Below are positions 32,335 through 40,677 of a stretch of DNA of 49,578 nt, piece after piece (position 1 is the stretch's first letter; each line of letters opens with the position of its first letter). Under the pieces are notes generated by a model. That model had not been told where the DNA came from and made no database searches. It saw nothing but the letters and a program-made list of their open reading frames with translations. The position numbers and the translations under genes are program-made. Source of the DNA: an uncultured Candidatus Planktophila sp. (lineage in GTDB: Bacteria; Actinomycetota; Actinomycetes; Nanopelagicales; Nanopelagicaceae). Location of the stretch: the NCBI GenBank assembly GCA_937975715.1, contig CALJUA010000155.1, positions 1-49,578 of the forward strand. The letters run 5' to 3'.

Positions 32335-33000
32335 ATGAAGACCTTTGATGCTCAATCAAACGCACGTGATGCAGCTCTTGCCGAGGCAGAGTTCGCGACA
32401 CAGGTTGGTGACTTTATCTCTGTCGAATACGACGACGATAATCGCATCGCAACTTATCTTTTTGGCGCAGAAATTCCAGGGTACAAAGGTTGGCGTTGGG
32501 GCGTTACAGTTGCAAAAGTTGATGAAGCATCAGCACCAACAATTTGTGATGTCGTCGTACTTCCAGGTCCGGATTCTCTTCTAGCTCCTGACCACATTGC
32601 TTATCGCGATCGCATCCTCCCTGAAGACATCACACCTGGTGTGATTGTTCCCAGCTTGCTCGATGACACTCGTCTTGTTCCAGGTGCTGCGGCTCTTCCA
32701 CAAGATGAAGATCTCGATGCAACTCAGATTTTCGATCTTGGCTTGATGCGTCCTCGCGTACTTTCTATCGAAGGTCGTGATCAAGCATCAAAGCGTTGGT
32801 ATGCATCCGATCGTGGTCCATCATCACCGTTGGCAGAGCAAGCGCCGAAGCCATGTAATTCATGCGGCTTCTTCGTCCCTCTCGCCGGCTCATTACGCTC
32901 ATCTTTCGGCGTATGTGCCAACGCAATTGCGCCTGATGACGCTCGCGTGGTCTCTGTGGACCACGGATGTGGCGCGCATAGCGAAGCCACTCTGGGTTAA
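32335..33000 (+). CDS. DUF3027 protein
   Basis: 221 residues of an actinobacterial DUF3027 family. The middle has YKGWRWGVTVAKVDEASAPTICDVVVLPGPD, and the C-terminal part has a putative zinc site of two cysteines and histidine (PKPCNSCGFFVPL, FGVCANAIAPDD, DHGCGAHSE). Usually found next to a cold-shock protein and DUF2530, as here. The function is unknown. A TAAACT that overlaps its stop codon (32998-33003) may promote the cold-shock gene. Confidence 0.8.
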   Translation: MKTFDAQSNARDAALAEAEFATQVGDFISVEYDDDNRIATYLFGAEIPGYKGWRWGVTVAKVDEASAPTICDVVVLPGPDSLLAPDHIAYRDRILPEDITPGVIVPSLLDDTRLVPGAAALPQDEDLDATQIFDLGLMRPRVLSIEGRDQASKRWYASDRGPSSPLAEQAPKPCNSCGFFVPLAGSLRSSFGVCANAIAPDDARVVSVDHGCGAHSEATLG

Positions 33001-33003
33001 ACT
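32998..33003 (+). promoter_or_regulatory. Possible -10 box of the cold-shock gene
   Basis: TAAACT overlapping the DUF3027 stop codon. A start near 33010 would give the cold-shock mRNA a leader of about 60 bases, which is common for such genes. Confidence 0.4.
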
Positions 33004-33070
33004 AAGCCCCTGCCCGCAACGAGCGGCGTTCGACTAAACGAGTAACGAAACAATCAAAGGAGTAACGACT

Positions 33071-33454
33071 ATGCCTACAGGTCGCGTGAAATGGTTCTCC
33101 CTCGAAAAAGGTTTCGGCTTCATCGCATCAGATGAGGGAGAAGATGTTTATTTGGCAGCAACAGCTCTTCCTGCTGGCGTGCCAACAGTAAAGCCAGGCA
33201 CAAAGCTTGAGTTCTCTGTTATCGATTCACGTAAGGGTCCTCAAGCGATGTCAGTGCACATTGTTGATGCACCTGTATCTCTCGCTGAGAATTCACGGAT
33301 TGGCAACGACGATCTCGCTGCAATGATTGAAGACACCATCAAGATTCTTGACAAGGTTGGCAATGGTCTTCGCCATGGTCGCCACCCATCAGGAACAGAG
33401 GCAGAGCGTCTCGGGCGTGTACTTCGTGGCATCGCTTCTCAACTAGAAGCGTAA
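33071..33454 (+). CDS. Cold-shock-domain protein with C-terminal extension
   Basis: 127 residues. The first 65 form a cold-shock domain with RNP-1 (KGFGFIAS) and an RNP-2-like stretch (DVYLAATAL), which bind single-stranded nucleic acid. A helical extension of about 60 residues follows (DDLAAMIEDTIKILDKVGNGLRHG), as in mycobacterial CspB, rather than the 67-residue single-domain form. The ribosome site AAAGGAG is clear. Part of the conserved DUF3027-CSP-DUF2530 neighbourhood. Confidence 0.9.
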   Translation: MPTGRVKWFSLEKGFGFIASDEGEDVYLAATALPAGVPTVKPGTKLEFSVIDSRKGPQAMSVHIVDAPVSLAENSRIGNDDLAAMIEDTIKILDKVGNGLRHGRHPSGTEAERLGRVLRGIASQLEA

Positions 33455-33459
33455 GCTTT

Positions 33460-33648
33460 TTAAATTTCGCTGCGCTTATTGCGGCGAATTGAGTAACGAA
33501 TTCCAGTCAGCCCCAAAGCTGCACCTACTACGCACGTCCAGATGTATTTCGCATCTGCGCCTGCAGCGAGTGCAATCACACCTGCTGCTATCCAGCAGAT
33601 TGTTCCGATTGAGACTAGAGTGACAACGGATTTAATCGAAGATGACAT
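33460..33648 (-). CDS. DUF2530 small membrane protein
   Basis: 62 residues with two membrane helices (about 8-30 and 34-52) and a basic tail (RYSIRRNKRSEI). The ATG at 33648 follows TACTCT on the minus strand by six bases. The family is restricted to actinobacteria and of unknown function, and it usually sits beside the cold-shock gene and an MFS transporter, as here. Confidence 0.78.
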   Translation of the reverse strand: MSSSIKSVVTLVSIGTICWIAAGVIALAAGADAKYIWTCVVGAALGLTGIRYSIRRNKRSEI

Positions 33649-33660
33649 GGAAGAAGAGTA

Positions 33661-34914
33661 ATGCGTAGCCGAGTAGATAAGAACGGAAATTGGCGTTCAT
33701 TTCGCCACCGCAATTTCCGCATCCTCTTTCCGGCAAATGCTCTCTCCAATATCGGTTCATGGGCACAACGCGTTGCACAGGATTGGCTTGTTCTCGAACT
33801 TACAAATAACAGCGGTGCAGCACTTGGCGCTGTGACCGCAGTGCAGTTCGCGCCAGTTTTACTCTTTAGCCTCCATGGTGGTGCGCTTGCAGATCGCGTT
33901 AACAAACGTAAGTTGCTGATTGCAACCAATTTCTTCGCTGGACTCTCATCGATTGTTATTGGACTGCTTGTTATCACCGAAAATATTCAGTTGTGGCATG
34001 TCTTTCTCGGGGGAGCATTCCTCGGTGTTGTTACCGCACTTGATGCACCGATTCGTCAGGCATTTACATCTGAACTCGTGGGGCATTCGGATGTGGCTAA
34101 CGCAGTAAGCCTAAATTCAGCTAACTTCAACGCAGGTCGCCTCGTTGGTCCTGCGATGTCAGGCTTTCTGATTGCTCGCTTCAGTACAGGTCCTTCCTTC
34201 ATAATCAACGGGCTGACATACATCTTCGTGATCGCTGCCCTGATGGCGATGCGTGAGAAAGACTTCTTTATCCAGAAGAAGGAAGAGACTCTCGGTACTG
34301 TGCGCGAAGGTATTCGATATGCACTTGCTCGCCCTGATCTCTATGTCGTCATGTTGCTCGTCTTCTTCGCAGCAACTTTCGGCCTCAACTTCCAAATCTT
34401 TAATGCACTGATGGCCACTCGTGAATTCGGTAAGGGTCCTGCTTCATACGGTCTACTCGGTACGTATATCGCAATTGGATCTCTGACTGGCGCACTTCTT
34501 AGTGCGCGACTTGAACGATTTAGAACGACGCGATTTATTATCAAGCTTGGCATTGTATTTTCAATTGCAGTACTAATTCTCTCTGTTGCGCCGACCTACA
34601 CCTGGTACTCACTCTGGCTTCCATTCTGCGGAATCACAGCGCTGACCATGTTGATCTCCGCTAACTCATATGTACAGACGCATACAGATCACGCAGTTCG
34701 TGGTCGCGTTATGGGCATCTACCTTTTGATTTTCATGGGCGGTACACCTTTTGGTTCGCTATTAATTGGTTATCTCACCGAAGCAATCGGCGTCCGAGAA
34801 ACCGTGGCATTCTGCGGAGCTGTCTCACTGATTGCGGCCCTTGTAATCTGGGCGGTATTTAATAAGAAGGTCGAACCACCACAAGACTTTAGAGTTTCAG
34901 AGGTACTCTCTTAA
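33661..34914 (+). CDS. MFS transporter (EntS-like, MFS_3)
   Basis: 417 residues, twelve predicted membrane helices. It begins with SFRHRNFRILFPANALSNIGSWAQRVAQDW and has the loop 2-3 motif GALADRVNKRKLL. The subfamily includes enterobactin exporters and many uncharacterised drug/proton antiporters. It diverges from the DUF2530 gene with only 12 bases between the starts, and converges on another MFS gene with a four-base overlap. The substrate is unknown. Confidence 0.88.
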   Translation: MRSRVDKNGNWRSFRHRNFRILFPANALSNIGSWAQRVAQDWLVLELTNNSGAALGAVTAVQFAPVLLFSLHGGALADRVNKRKLLIATNFFAGLSSIVIGLLVITENIQLWHVFLGGAFLGVVTALDAPIRQAFTSELVGHSDVANAVSLNSANFNAGRLVGPAMSGFLIARFSTGPSFIINGLTYIFVIAALMAMREKDFFIQKKEETLGTVREGIRYALARPDLYVVMLLVFFAATFGLNFQIFNALMATREFGKGPASYGLLGTYIAIGSLTGALLSARLERFRTTRFIIKLGIVFSIAVLILSVAPTYTWYSLWLPFCGITALTMLISANSYVQTHTDHAVRGRVMGIYLLIFMGGTPFGSLLIGYLTEAIGVRETVAFCGAVSLIAALVIWAVFNKKVEPPQDFRVSEVLS

Positions 34915-36086
34915 GCTTCCAAGCGGTCGAGCTCTTCTTGTGACATATGAGAAGGAACAAGCACCACGATGGCAATTGCGAAAGCAATTAGCGCCGGAAC
35001 CATCATGTAGGCACGTGAAATTCCGTAGCTATCGCCGAGGACTCCGAGCAAGAATGGTGCTCCACCGATAGCAATACCAGCTGCTAGTGAGCTCTTACCA
35101 ATTGCAAGATCTGGGCGACCATCGCTATGGCTAATCATGCGAAGCGATGTCAGTGCAAATTGCATTGAGATGCCGAGGCCATTAAAGAGCAAAGCAATCA
35201 AACTAATAACAAGGCTATGTGAGAACCAGATGCCGAAGAAGCTGAATAGCTGGATAAAAAGAATGGTGATCAACTGACGATCCAATGAGAGCTTATGCAG
35301 GATGCGACCGCCGAAGAAGCGACCGAGACCCATACCTGTACCAAGGGCCATGATTGCGATGACTGAGATTGCATCCGATGCATTGGTGCGATCCTGCACA
35401 AGTGCAGCTGCCCAGAACGATGTTGCAAACTCGGTAGAGATTGTTGCAACGAAGCCAAGCCAGGTAAGCCAGTAAGCCTTTGAAAGCTTACCGCTCTGCG
35501 GACCATCACTTGTTGGAGTGTGTGCATCAGCGTTCTTGATGCGGCGGAAGAAGAAGAGATAAAGCGCGAGAGGAAGGATAAGAATCAAACCTAAGCGCCA
35601 GAAATCTGGAGCGGTTCGCGCGAGTGTTCCGATGGTAAACGTTCCGAGAACATAACCGGCAGATGCAATGCCGTTTGCTTGTGCAACAGCCAGAGGTGCC
35701 ATCGCACCGTAGTGGCTATTGAGAGAGACAACGAAAGAGTTAATAACAGTTGAGCAGCCATAGCCAGTAACAAGCGCTGCGAGAATGGTGAGCTGAACCG
35801 GTTGAACTGTTGCCAATGCAATCAAACCACCAGAGAAGATTGTCAGACCGATCCAGCCAGCATTTGCGCGACCAAAACGGTGGGCAAGCCAAGGAAGGGT
35901 GAGGCCGGCAGCGATAGATGCAATACCCATCGCTGTTCCGTGAAGACCAGCTATTTTGAGTGATGTGCCTTGATCTGCACGAAGTAGAGGCTGAGCAGGA
36001 CCAAAGCCACCGAGAAAGAAGTTAACGACAACAGTCTGTAACGCGATGGTCCAGAAGAAACCATCGCGGTGGAGTTTTGCCGCCAT
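34911..36086 (-). CDS. MFS transporter
   Basis: 391 residues with about twelve membrane helices (TVVVNFFLGGFGPAQPLLRADQG; LPWLAHRFGRANAGW as the loop 2-3 region). Its ATG shares a base with the serC stop codon (TAATG on the minus strand), so it is translated with serC. An amino-acid or vitamin-related substrate is possible from that link but not shown. The 3' end overlaps the neighbouring MFS gene by four bases. Confidence 0.88.
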   Translation of the reverse strand: MAAKLHRDGFFWTIALQTVVVNFFLGGFGPAQPLLRADQGTSLKIAGLHGTAMGIASIAAGLTLPWLAHRFGRANAGWIGLTIFSGGLIALATVQPVQLTILAALVTGYGCSTVINSFVVSLNSHYGAMAPLAVAQANGIASAGYVLGTFTIGTLARTAPDFWRLGLILILPLALYLFFFRRIKNADAHTPTSDGPQSGKLSKAYWLTWLGFVATISTEFATSFWAAALVQDRTNASDAISVIAIMALGTGMGLGRFFGGRILHKLSLDRQLITILFIQLFSFFGIWFSHSLVISLIALLFNGLGISMQFALTSLRMISHSDGRPDLAIGKSSLAAGIAIGGAPFLLGVLGDSYGISRAYMMVPALIAFAIAIVVLVPSHMSQEELDRLEA

Positions 36087-37207
36087 TACGAAAGCTGGCT
36101 AACGACGTAATCAATCGATGCAGTTAGTGCGTCGATATCGGAAGGATCAATAGCTGGGAACATCGCAATACGAAGCTGGTTCTTACCAAGCTTGCGATAT
36201 GGCTCTGTATCAACGATTCCGTTTGCGCGAAGTGCAGATGCAACCTTTGTTGCATCGATTGCGTCATCGAAGTTAATTGTTCCGATGACATTGGAACGCT
36301 GTGCTGGATCTACAACAAATGGTGTTGTGTAGCTTGTCCTCTCAGCCCATCCATAGAGGCGTGATGCAGAATCTGCAGTGCGCTCTGTTGTGAACTTGAG
36401 GCCACCGTTCTCGTTCATCCACTTAATCTGATCTGCAAGAAGCATCAAAGTAATGAGCGCAGGAGTGTTGTAAGTCTGATCGAGGCGTGAATTCTCGATT
36501 GCTGTTCCGAGGTCGAAGAATGCTGGAATCCAACGGCCAGATGCCTTGATCTTCTCTGCGCGCTCGATAGCTGCAGGGCTCATCAGTGAGAGCCACAAGC
36601 CACCATCTGATGCGAATGATTTCTGTGGTGCAAAGTAATAAGCATCGAATTCTTGTGCGTCAACGTGCAATCCGCCTGCTGCAGATGTTGCATCGACGAG
36701 AACAAGTGCTCCATCGGTACCTGCGGGACGCTTGATGGGCATTGCAACGCCTGTGGATGTTTCATTATGTGTCTGCGCATAGACATCGATGCCATCTTCT
36801 TTAACTGAGACAGGGTGTGTGCCTGGCTCTGATTTGATGACTGATGGCTCGCCAAGGAATGGCGCTTCCTTTGAAGCTGCAGCAAACTTTGATGAGAACT
36901 CACCGAAAACCAAGTGCTGTGAGCGGTTTTCAATTAGGCCAAATGTTGCGATATCCCAGAATGCAGTTGATCCACCGTTGCCGAGGATAACTTCATATCC
37001 ATCAGGAAGATTAAAGAGTGAAGAGAGACCTTCGCGAACGTTCTTCACAACTTTCTTGACTGGCTTCTGTCGGTGCGAAGTTCCGATGACAGAGTTTCCA
37101 GAGGCGATCAGTGATTGAAGCGCTTCAGGGCGAACCTTGGAAGGTCCTGCACCAAATCGTCCATCACGTGGCTTGATATCTGCTGGAATTACAATCTCTG
37201 CGCTCAT
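36086..37207 (-). CDS. serC: Phosphoserine aminotransferase
   Basis: 373 residues, the actinobacterial SerC type. It converts 3-phosphohydroxypyruvate and glutamate to phosphoserine. The PLP-binding lysine is Lys196 in YYFAPQKSFASDGGLW, and RFGAGPSKVRPE and GTSHRQKPVK are N-terminal substrate loops. The ATG at 37207 follows TAGAAT by seven bases on the minus strand. Coupled to an MFS gene; pdxH lies directly upstream. Confidence 0.94.
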   Translation of the reverse strand: MSAEIVIPADIKPRDGRFGAGPSKVRPEALQSLIASGNSVIGTSHRQKPVKKVVKNVREGLSSLFNLPDGYEVILGNGGSTAFWDIATFGLIENRSQHLVFGEFSSKFAAASKEAPFLGEPSVIKSEPGTHPVSVKEDGIDVYAQTHNETSTGVAMPIKRPAGTDGALVLVDATSAAGGLHVDAQEFDAYYFAPQKSFASDGGLWLSLMSPAAIERAEKIKASGRWIPAFFDLGTAIENSRLDQTYNTPALITLMLLADQIKWMNENGGLKFTTERTADSASRLYGWAERTSYTTPFVVDPAQRSNVIGTINFDDAIDATKVASALRANGIVDTEPYRKLGKNQLRIAMFPAIDPSDIDALTASIDYVVSQLS

Positions 37208-37214
37208 GCGGGCA

Positions 37215-37220
37215 ATTCTA
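37215..37220 (-). promoter_or_regulatory. -10 box of serC, overlapping the pdxH stop
   Basis: On the minus strand TAGAAT, seven bases before the serC ATG at 37207; its TAG is the stop codon of pdxH. It would allow serC to be transcribed separately from pdxH. Confidence 0.45.
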
Positions 37221-37931
37221 AGGGTAGTACCTATTTATCTCCCAATGTGAATCTGTGTTCTCGCGCTCATAGCGAATGCGGTCATGCAGGCGTGAGTAAC
37301 GGCCCTGCCAGAACTCAATACTTATCGGTAGAACTCTGAAGCCGCCCCAATGTGGTGGACATGGAACCTCTTGGCCTTCGGGCCATTTAGCAGCAGCGCC
37401 TTCATACCGTTGTTCCAACTCATCGCGAGATGACAACGGTGATGATTGCGCAGAAGCCCATGCACCGATCTGAGATGACCAAGGACGTGTTGCAAAATAT
37501 TTTTCCGACTCTGAACGTTCAATCTGTGATGCAAAACCGCTGATGGTTACTTGTCGCTCCATCGCGTACCAAGGAAAGAGCAACGTCACTTGGGAATTGA
37601 GATTGATCGCTTGCGCTTTACGTGAGTTGTAATTGGTAAAGAAAGTGAATCCGCCTTGAGAGATATCTTTTAACAGAACAGTTCGAGTTGAAATTGCATC
37701 AGATCCGTCAGCGGCACTTCCTAAGGTCGAGAGCACCATCGCATTTGCTTCGATGATGAATGGATTATCCGCCGCCTCGTGGAGCCAGGTTGTAAATGCA
37801 GCTAAAGGGTCTGGGCCAAGATCGGTGATGCCTTTTTCACCGTAGGACCGTCGCATCGCGTGGATTGCCTCGCGGCTTGTACCTTCAGGGTGATTTGCGC
37901 TCATAGGTGTATCGAACCTCACTTTGGCCAT
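37218..37931 (-). CDS. pdxH: Pyridoxamine/pyridoxine 5'-phosphate oxidase
   Basis: 237 residues. It oxidises PNP or PMP to pyridoxal 5'-phosphate with FMN. Recognisable pieces are EANAMVLSTLGS, SISTRTVLLKDIS-like sequence, FFTNYNSRKAQAI, FPWYAMERQVTISG, and the C-terminal substrate signature in WQGRYSRLHDRIRY. It ends in NRYYP. It sits 10 bases upstream of serC, whose product needs PLP. Divergent from citrate synthase. Confidence 0.92.
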   Translation of the reverse strand: MAKVRFDTPMSANHPEGTSREAIHAMRRSYGEKGITDLGPDPLAAFTTWLHEAADNPFIIEANAMVLSTLGSAADGSDAISTRTVLLKDISQGGFTFFTNYNSRKAQAINLNSQVTLLFPWYAMERQVTISGFASQIERSESEKYFATRPWSSQIGAWASAQSSPLSSRDELEQRYEGAAAKWPEGQEVPCPPHWGGFRVLPISIEFWQGRYSRLHDRIRYERENTDSHWEINRYYP

Positions 37932-38034
37932 GAGTGCATCCGCGACCGCTTTGGTCGACGAGACCCCCGGCGCGGGTGCAGAATTACCTCAGGTTTTAAG
38001 CCATATCAGGAAAAACTAGTCGGGGAGCACCACT

Positions 38035-39150
38035 GTGTCAGATGATTTCAAGCCAGGTCTAGAAGGCGTCATTGCATTCGAGTCAGAGATTGCAGAGCCA
38101 GATAAAGAAGGTAGCGCGCTCCGTTACCGTGGCGTTGATATTGAAGACCTCGTAGGTCGCGTCTCATTCGGAAATGTCTGGGGACTTCTTGTCGATGACG
38201 AGTTCAACCCAGGTCTTCCTAATGCAGAGGCATTCCCGCTTCCAGTGCACTCAGGCGACGTTCGCGTAGATGTGCAATCTGCGATTGCAATGCTTGCGCC
38301 AGCGTGGGGCTTCAAGCCACTTCTCGATATTGATGACAAGGAAGCGCGCGACAATCTTGCACGTACATCTGTCATGGTTCTCTCGTACCTCGCTCAGGCA
38401 GCTCGCGGAGTTGTTGCAACTCCAGTTCCAGAGTCAGAGATTGATAAGGCTCATACAGTTGTAGAGCGCATGATGATTCGTTGGCGTGGAGAGCCAGATC
38501 CACTTCACGTTCGTGCAATCGATGCGTACTTCGTATCTGCTGCAGAGCACGGTATGAATGCATCAACATTTACATCTCGCGTTATTGCATCAACAGGTGC
38601 AGATGTTGCAGCGGCACTTTCAGGTGCAATCGGTGCAATGTCTGGCCCACTTCACGGTGGTGCACCTTCTCGCGTACTTCACATGATTGAAGAGGTTGAG
38701 AAGACAGGCAATGCAGAGGCTTACGTTAAGGATCTCCTTGATCGCAAGGAGCGCTTGATGGGCTTTGGTCACCGCGTCTATCGCGCAGAAGATCCACGCG
38801 CTCGCACTTTGCGTCGCACTGCTAAAGAACTTAACGCACCACGTTACGAAGTTGCAGAGGCTCTTGAAAAGGCTGCACTGAAGGAACTTCGTGAGCGCCA
38901 ACCAGATCGCGTTCTTGAAACAAACGTAGAGTTCTGGGCTGCAATCATCTTGGACTTCGCAGAAGTTCCAGCACCACTCTTTACATCAATGTTTACAGCA
39001 GCTCGCACAGCGGGTTGGTCTGCACACATTCTCGAGCAGAAGCGCACAGGTCGTTTGATCCGTCCATCAGCTCGCTATGTAGGTAAGAGCCCACGCAAGC
39101 CAGAAGATGTCGCTGGTTGGGATGCAACAGTGGAGCAACTCCACAAGTAG
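38035..39150 (+). CDS. citA: Citrate synthase (CitA type)
   Basis: 371 residues. It joins acetyl-CoA and oxaloacetate to open the citric acid cycle. Catalytic histidines are in GPLHGGAPSRVLHM and GFGHRVYRAEDPRA, and the aspartate is in ETNVEFWAAIILDFAEVP. The shape is the shorter, Gram-positive dimer form (Rv0889c-like) instead of the long hexameric GltA. GTG start at 38035 with GGGGAG upstream. Followed by a strong terminator. Confidence 0.93.
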   Translation: MSDDFKPGLEGVIAFESEIAEPDKEGSALRYRGVDIEDLVGRVSFGNVWGLLVDDEFNPGLPNAEAFPLPVHSGDVRVDVQSAIAMLAPAWGFKPLLDIDDKEARDNLARTSVMVLSYLAQAARGVVATPVPESEIDKAHTVVERMMIRWRGEPDPLHVRAIDAYFVSAAEHGMNASTFTSRVIASTGADVAAALSGAIGAMSGPLHGGAPSRVLHMIEEVEKTGNAEAYVKDLLDRKERLMGFGHRVYRAEDPRARTLRRTAKELNAPRYEVAEALEKAALKELRERQPDRVLETNVEFWAAIILDFAEVPAPLFTSMFTAARTAGWSAHILEQKRTGRLIRPSARYVGKSPRKPEDVAGWDATVEQLHK

Positions 39151-39174
39151 CCACAACAGATATAACAATTGGGT

Positions 39175-39207
39175 AAAGGGAGCGTATCTACGCTCCCTTT
39201 CTCTTTT
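39175..39207 (+). terminator. Intrinsic terminator after citrate synthase
   Basis: AAAGGGAGCG and CGCTCCCTTT form a ten-base stem around TATCTA, followed by CTCTTTT. It lies 24 bases after the stop. Confidence 0.88.
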
Positions 39208-39234
39208 GTTGGACCAGTTAATTCTTGCCCCTTC

Positions 39235-39297
39235 GAACTATCTAGTGTGAAATAAGCACACTCGGTAGCGCCCACCTCGGGCGCTTACCTATAGTTC
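39235..39297 (+). promoter_or_regulatory. Candidate three-way-junction leader RNA before the sugar-binding-protein gene
   Basis: Three helices meet with almost no linker bases: P1 GAACTAT (39235-39241) with ATAGTTC (39291-39297); P2 AGTGTG (39244-39249) with CACACT (39257-39262); P3 GGTAGCGCCC (39264-39273) with GGGCGC-T-TACC (39279-39289), one bulge. The P3 loop ACCTC (39274-39278) is complementary to GAGG of the ribosome site at 39301-39305. The P1 right arm also contains TATAGT, a possible -10 box, so a DNA-level reading cannot be excluded. Confidence 0.5.
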
Positions 39298-39310
39298 CTT
39301 GGAGGAATGA

Positions 39311-40555
39311 ATGAAAAAGCGTTATGGCGTAGCTAGCGTAATCGCAGCTGCAGCACTCGCGGCATCAGCAGTTGTCGGTGCACCAGCACAGGCAGCTAAC
39401 CGCACAATCGTCGTCTGGGCAGATGAGCAGCGTGGCCCACAGCTACAGAAGCTCATTGATGGCAACACATCAATTGCTCCCGGCTACAAGATTGAAGTGA
39501 AGTTCTTCTCAGCTCTCGATGCACTTCAGAGCGCATGGGATAAGTCAACAGCAGCTGGTGGTCCAGATGTTTTGACAGGCCCTGCATCAATGGCATCAGC
39601 TGGAGCAAAGTCAGGAAAGCTCTCTCGCATCATCCCTTCATCAACTTTGAAGAGTGAAATTCCTACTGCTGGACTTGCAGCGATGTCATACAAGGGTGGC
39701 ATCTATGGTGTTCCGCTAGATGTTGATACAACTGGCTTTATCTGGAATACCGGTCTTTATGGTGCAACAGCTCCTGCAACATTTGCAGACATGGTTGATT
39801 ACTACAAGGCCAACAAGTCTGCAAAGGGTTTCACTGGTGGAATCTGTGCATTTGAAGGCACATGGGGTTCACACGCAGTCCTTACCGCTCTTGGTGGAGG
39901 CGCATGGGATTACAAGGGTTCAAATGCTAACTACAGCAAAGTTCTCTTGAACTCATCTAAGTTCAAGGCCAACGTTGATAAGTACCTCCTCACAGACGGT
40001 AAGAGCAACGGCTTCTTCCAGTGGGATGGTTGCGGAGATGCATTCAAGGCAGGAAAGATTCCATTCGGTATCACAGGTGCATGGAACTTCGATGGCATCA
40101 CCAAGGCTGGAATTAAGTACGGCATTGGTGCAACACCAGGTCTCACAGCATCAACAAAGGGTGCTCAGTGGGTTAACTACTCAGGCGCTTATGTGACTTC
40201 TTACGCAAAGGACCACGGTGTAGACCTTGGTGCTCGCAAGCTTGTCACACAGTGGTTTGCTTCAACTGAAGGTCAGCTCGCCATGAGCCAGCTTTCAAAG
40301 CGTCCACCAGCAAGCAAGACTGCAACAGCGAAGGTCACAGATCCACAGACACTCGCTGTAGGTCGTGCAGCAGCAACCGGAACTCCACAGGTATCTCCAG
40401 CTCTTGATAACAAGACAGGCGGAGCTAACTGGTACGACGTTCTTGGCGGCGTTTACACAGATATCTTTACTAAGGGCAAGTCTGCAGATGCAACTCTTGA
40501 TGCAGCTGCGGCAATCCTTGCAAAGAACTTTGCAAACTACGACGCAACAAACTAA
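39311..40555 (+). CDS. malE: Maltose/maltodextrin ABC transporter substrate-binding protein
   Basis: 414 residues of the MalE-type family. A signal peptide of about 29 residues ends in APAQA-A; there is no lipobox cysteine, unusual for an actinobacterial binding protein. The mature part begins ANRTIVVWADEQRGPQLQKL and has FEGTWGSHAVLTALGGGAW and FGITGAWNFDG typical of MalE folds. Chosen start at 39311 has GGAGG five bases upstream. Permeases and two amylases follow, so maltodextrin is the likely ligand. A large hairpin separates it from malF. Confidence 0.88.
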   Translation: MKKRYGVASVIAAAALAASAVVGAPAQAANRTIVVWADEQRGPQLQKLIDGNTSIAPGYKIEVKFFSALDALQSAWDKSTAAGGPDVLTGPASMASAGAKSGKLSRIIPSSTLKSEIPTAGLAAMSYKGGIYGVPLDVDTTGFIWNTGLYGATAPATFADMVDYYKANKSAKGFTGGICAFEGTWGSHAVLTALGGGAWDYKGSNANYSKVLLNSSKFKANVDKYLLTDGKSNGFFQWDGCGDAFKAGKIPFGITGAWNFDGITKAGIKYGIGATPGLTASTKGAQWVNYSGAYVTSYAKDHGVDLGARKLVTQWFASTEGQLAMSQLSKRPPASKTATAKVTDPQTLAVGRAAATGTPQVSPALDNKTGGANWYDVLGGVYTDIFTKGKSADATLDAAAAILAKNFANYDATN

Positions 40556-40569
40556 TAAATAGGCACGAG

Positions 40570-40606
40570 GGAGAACCCGCTACAGTAGTAGCGGGTTCTC
40601 CTTTCT
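40570..40606 (+). terminator. Strong hairpin between malE and malF
   Basis: GGAGAACCCGCTAC (40570-40583) pairs perfectly with GTAGCGGGTTCTCC (40588-40601) around AGTA, followed by TTTCTT. It may stop most transcripts or protect the 3' end of malE mRNA, giving more binding protein than permease. Confidence 0.85.
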
Positions 40607-40677
40607 TATTCCATTAGCTAAAATTCCCACCACATCGAAGAGTTGATTGACTGAGCGAGATAGGAAGTATTGAAGCG

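Noticed and set aside
39244..39262. AGTGTG-N7-CACACT as a CRP binding site
   Set aside because: The CRP consensus is TGTGA-N6-TCACA; here the right half is CACAC and the spacing differs. Better explained as helix P2 of the leader or as another operator.
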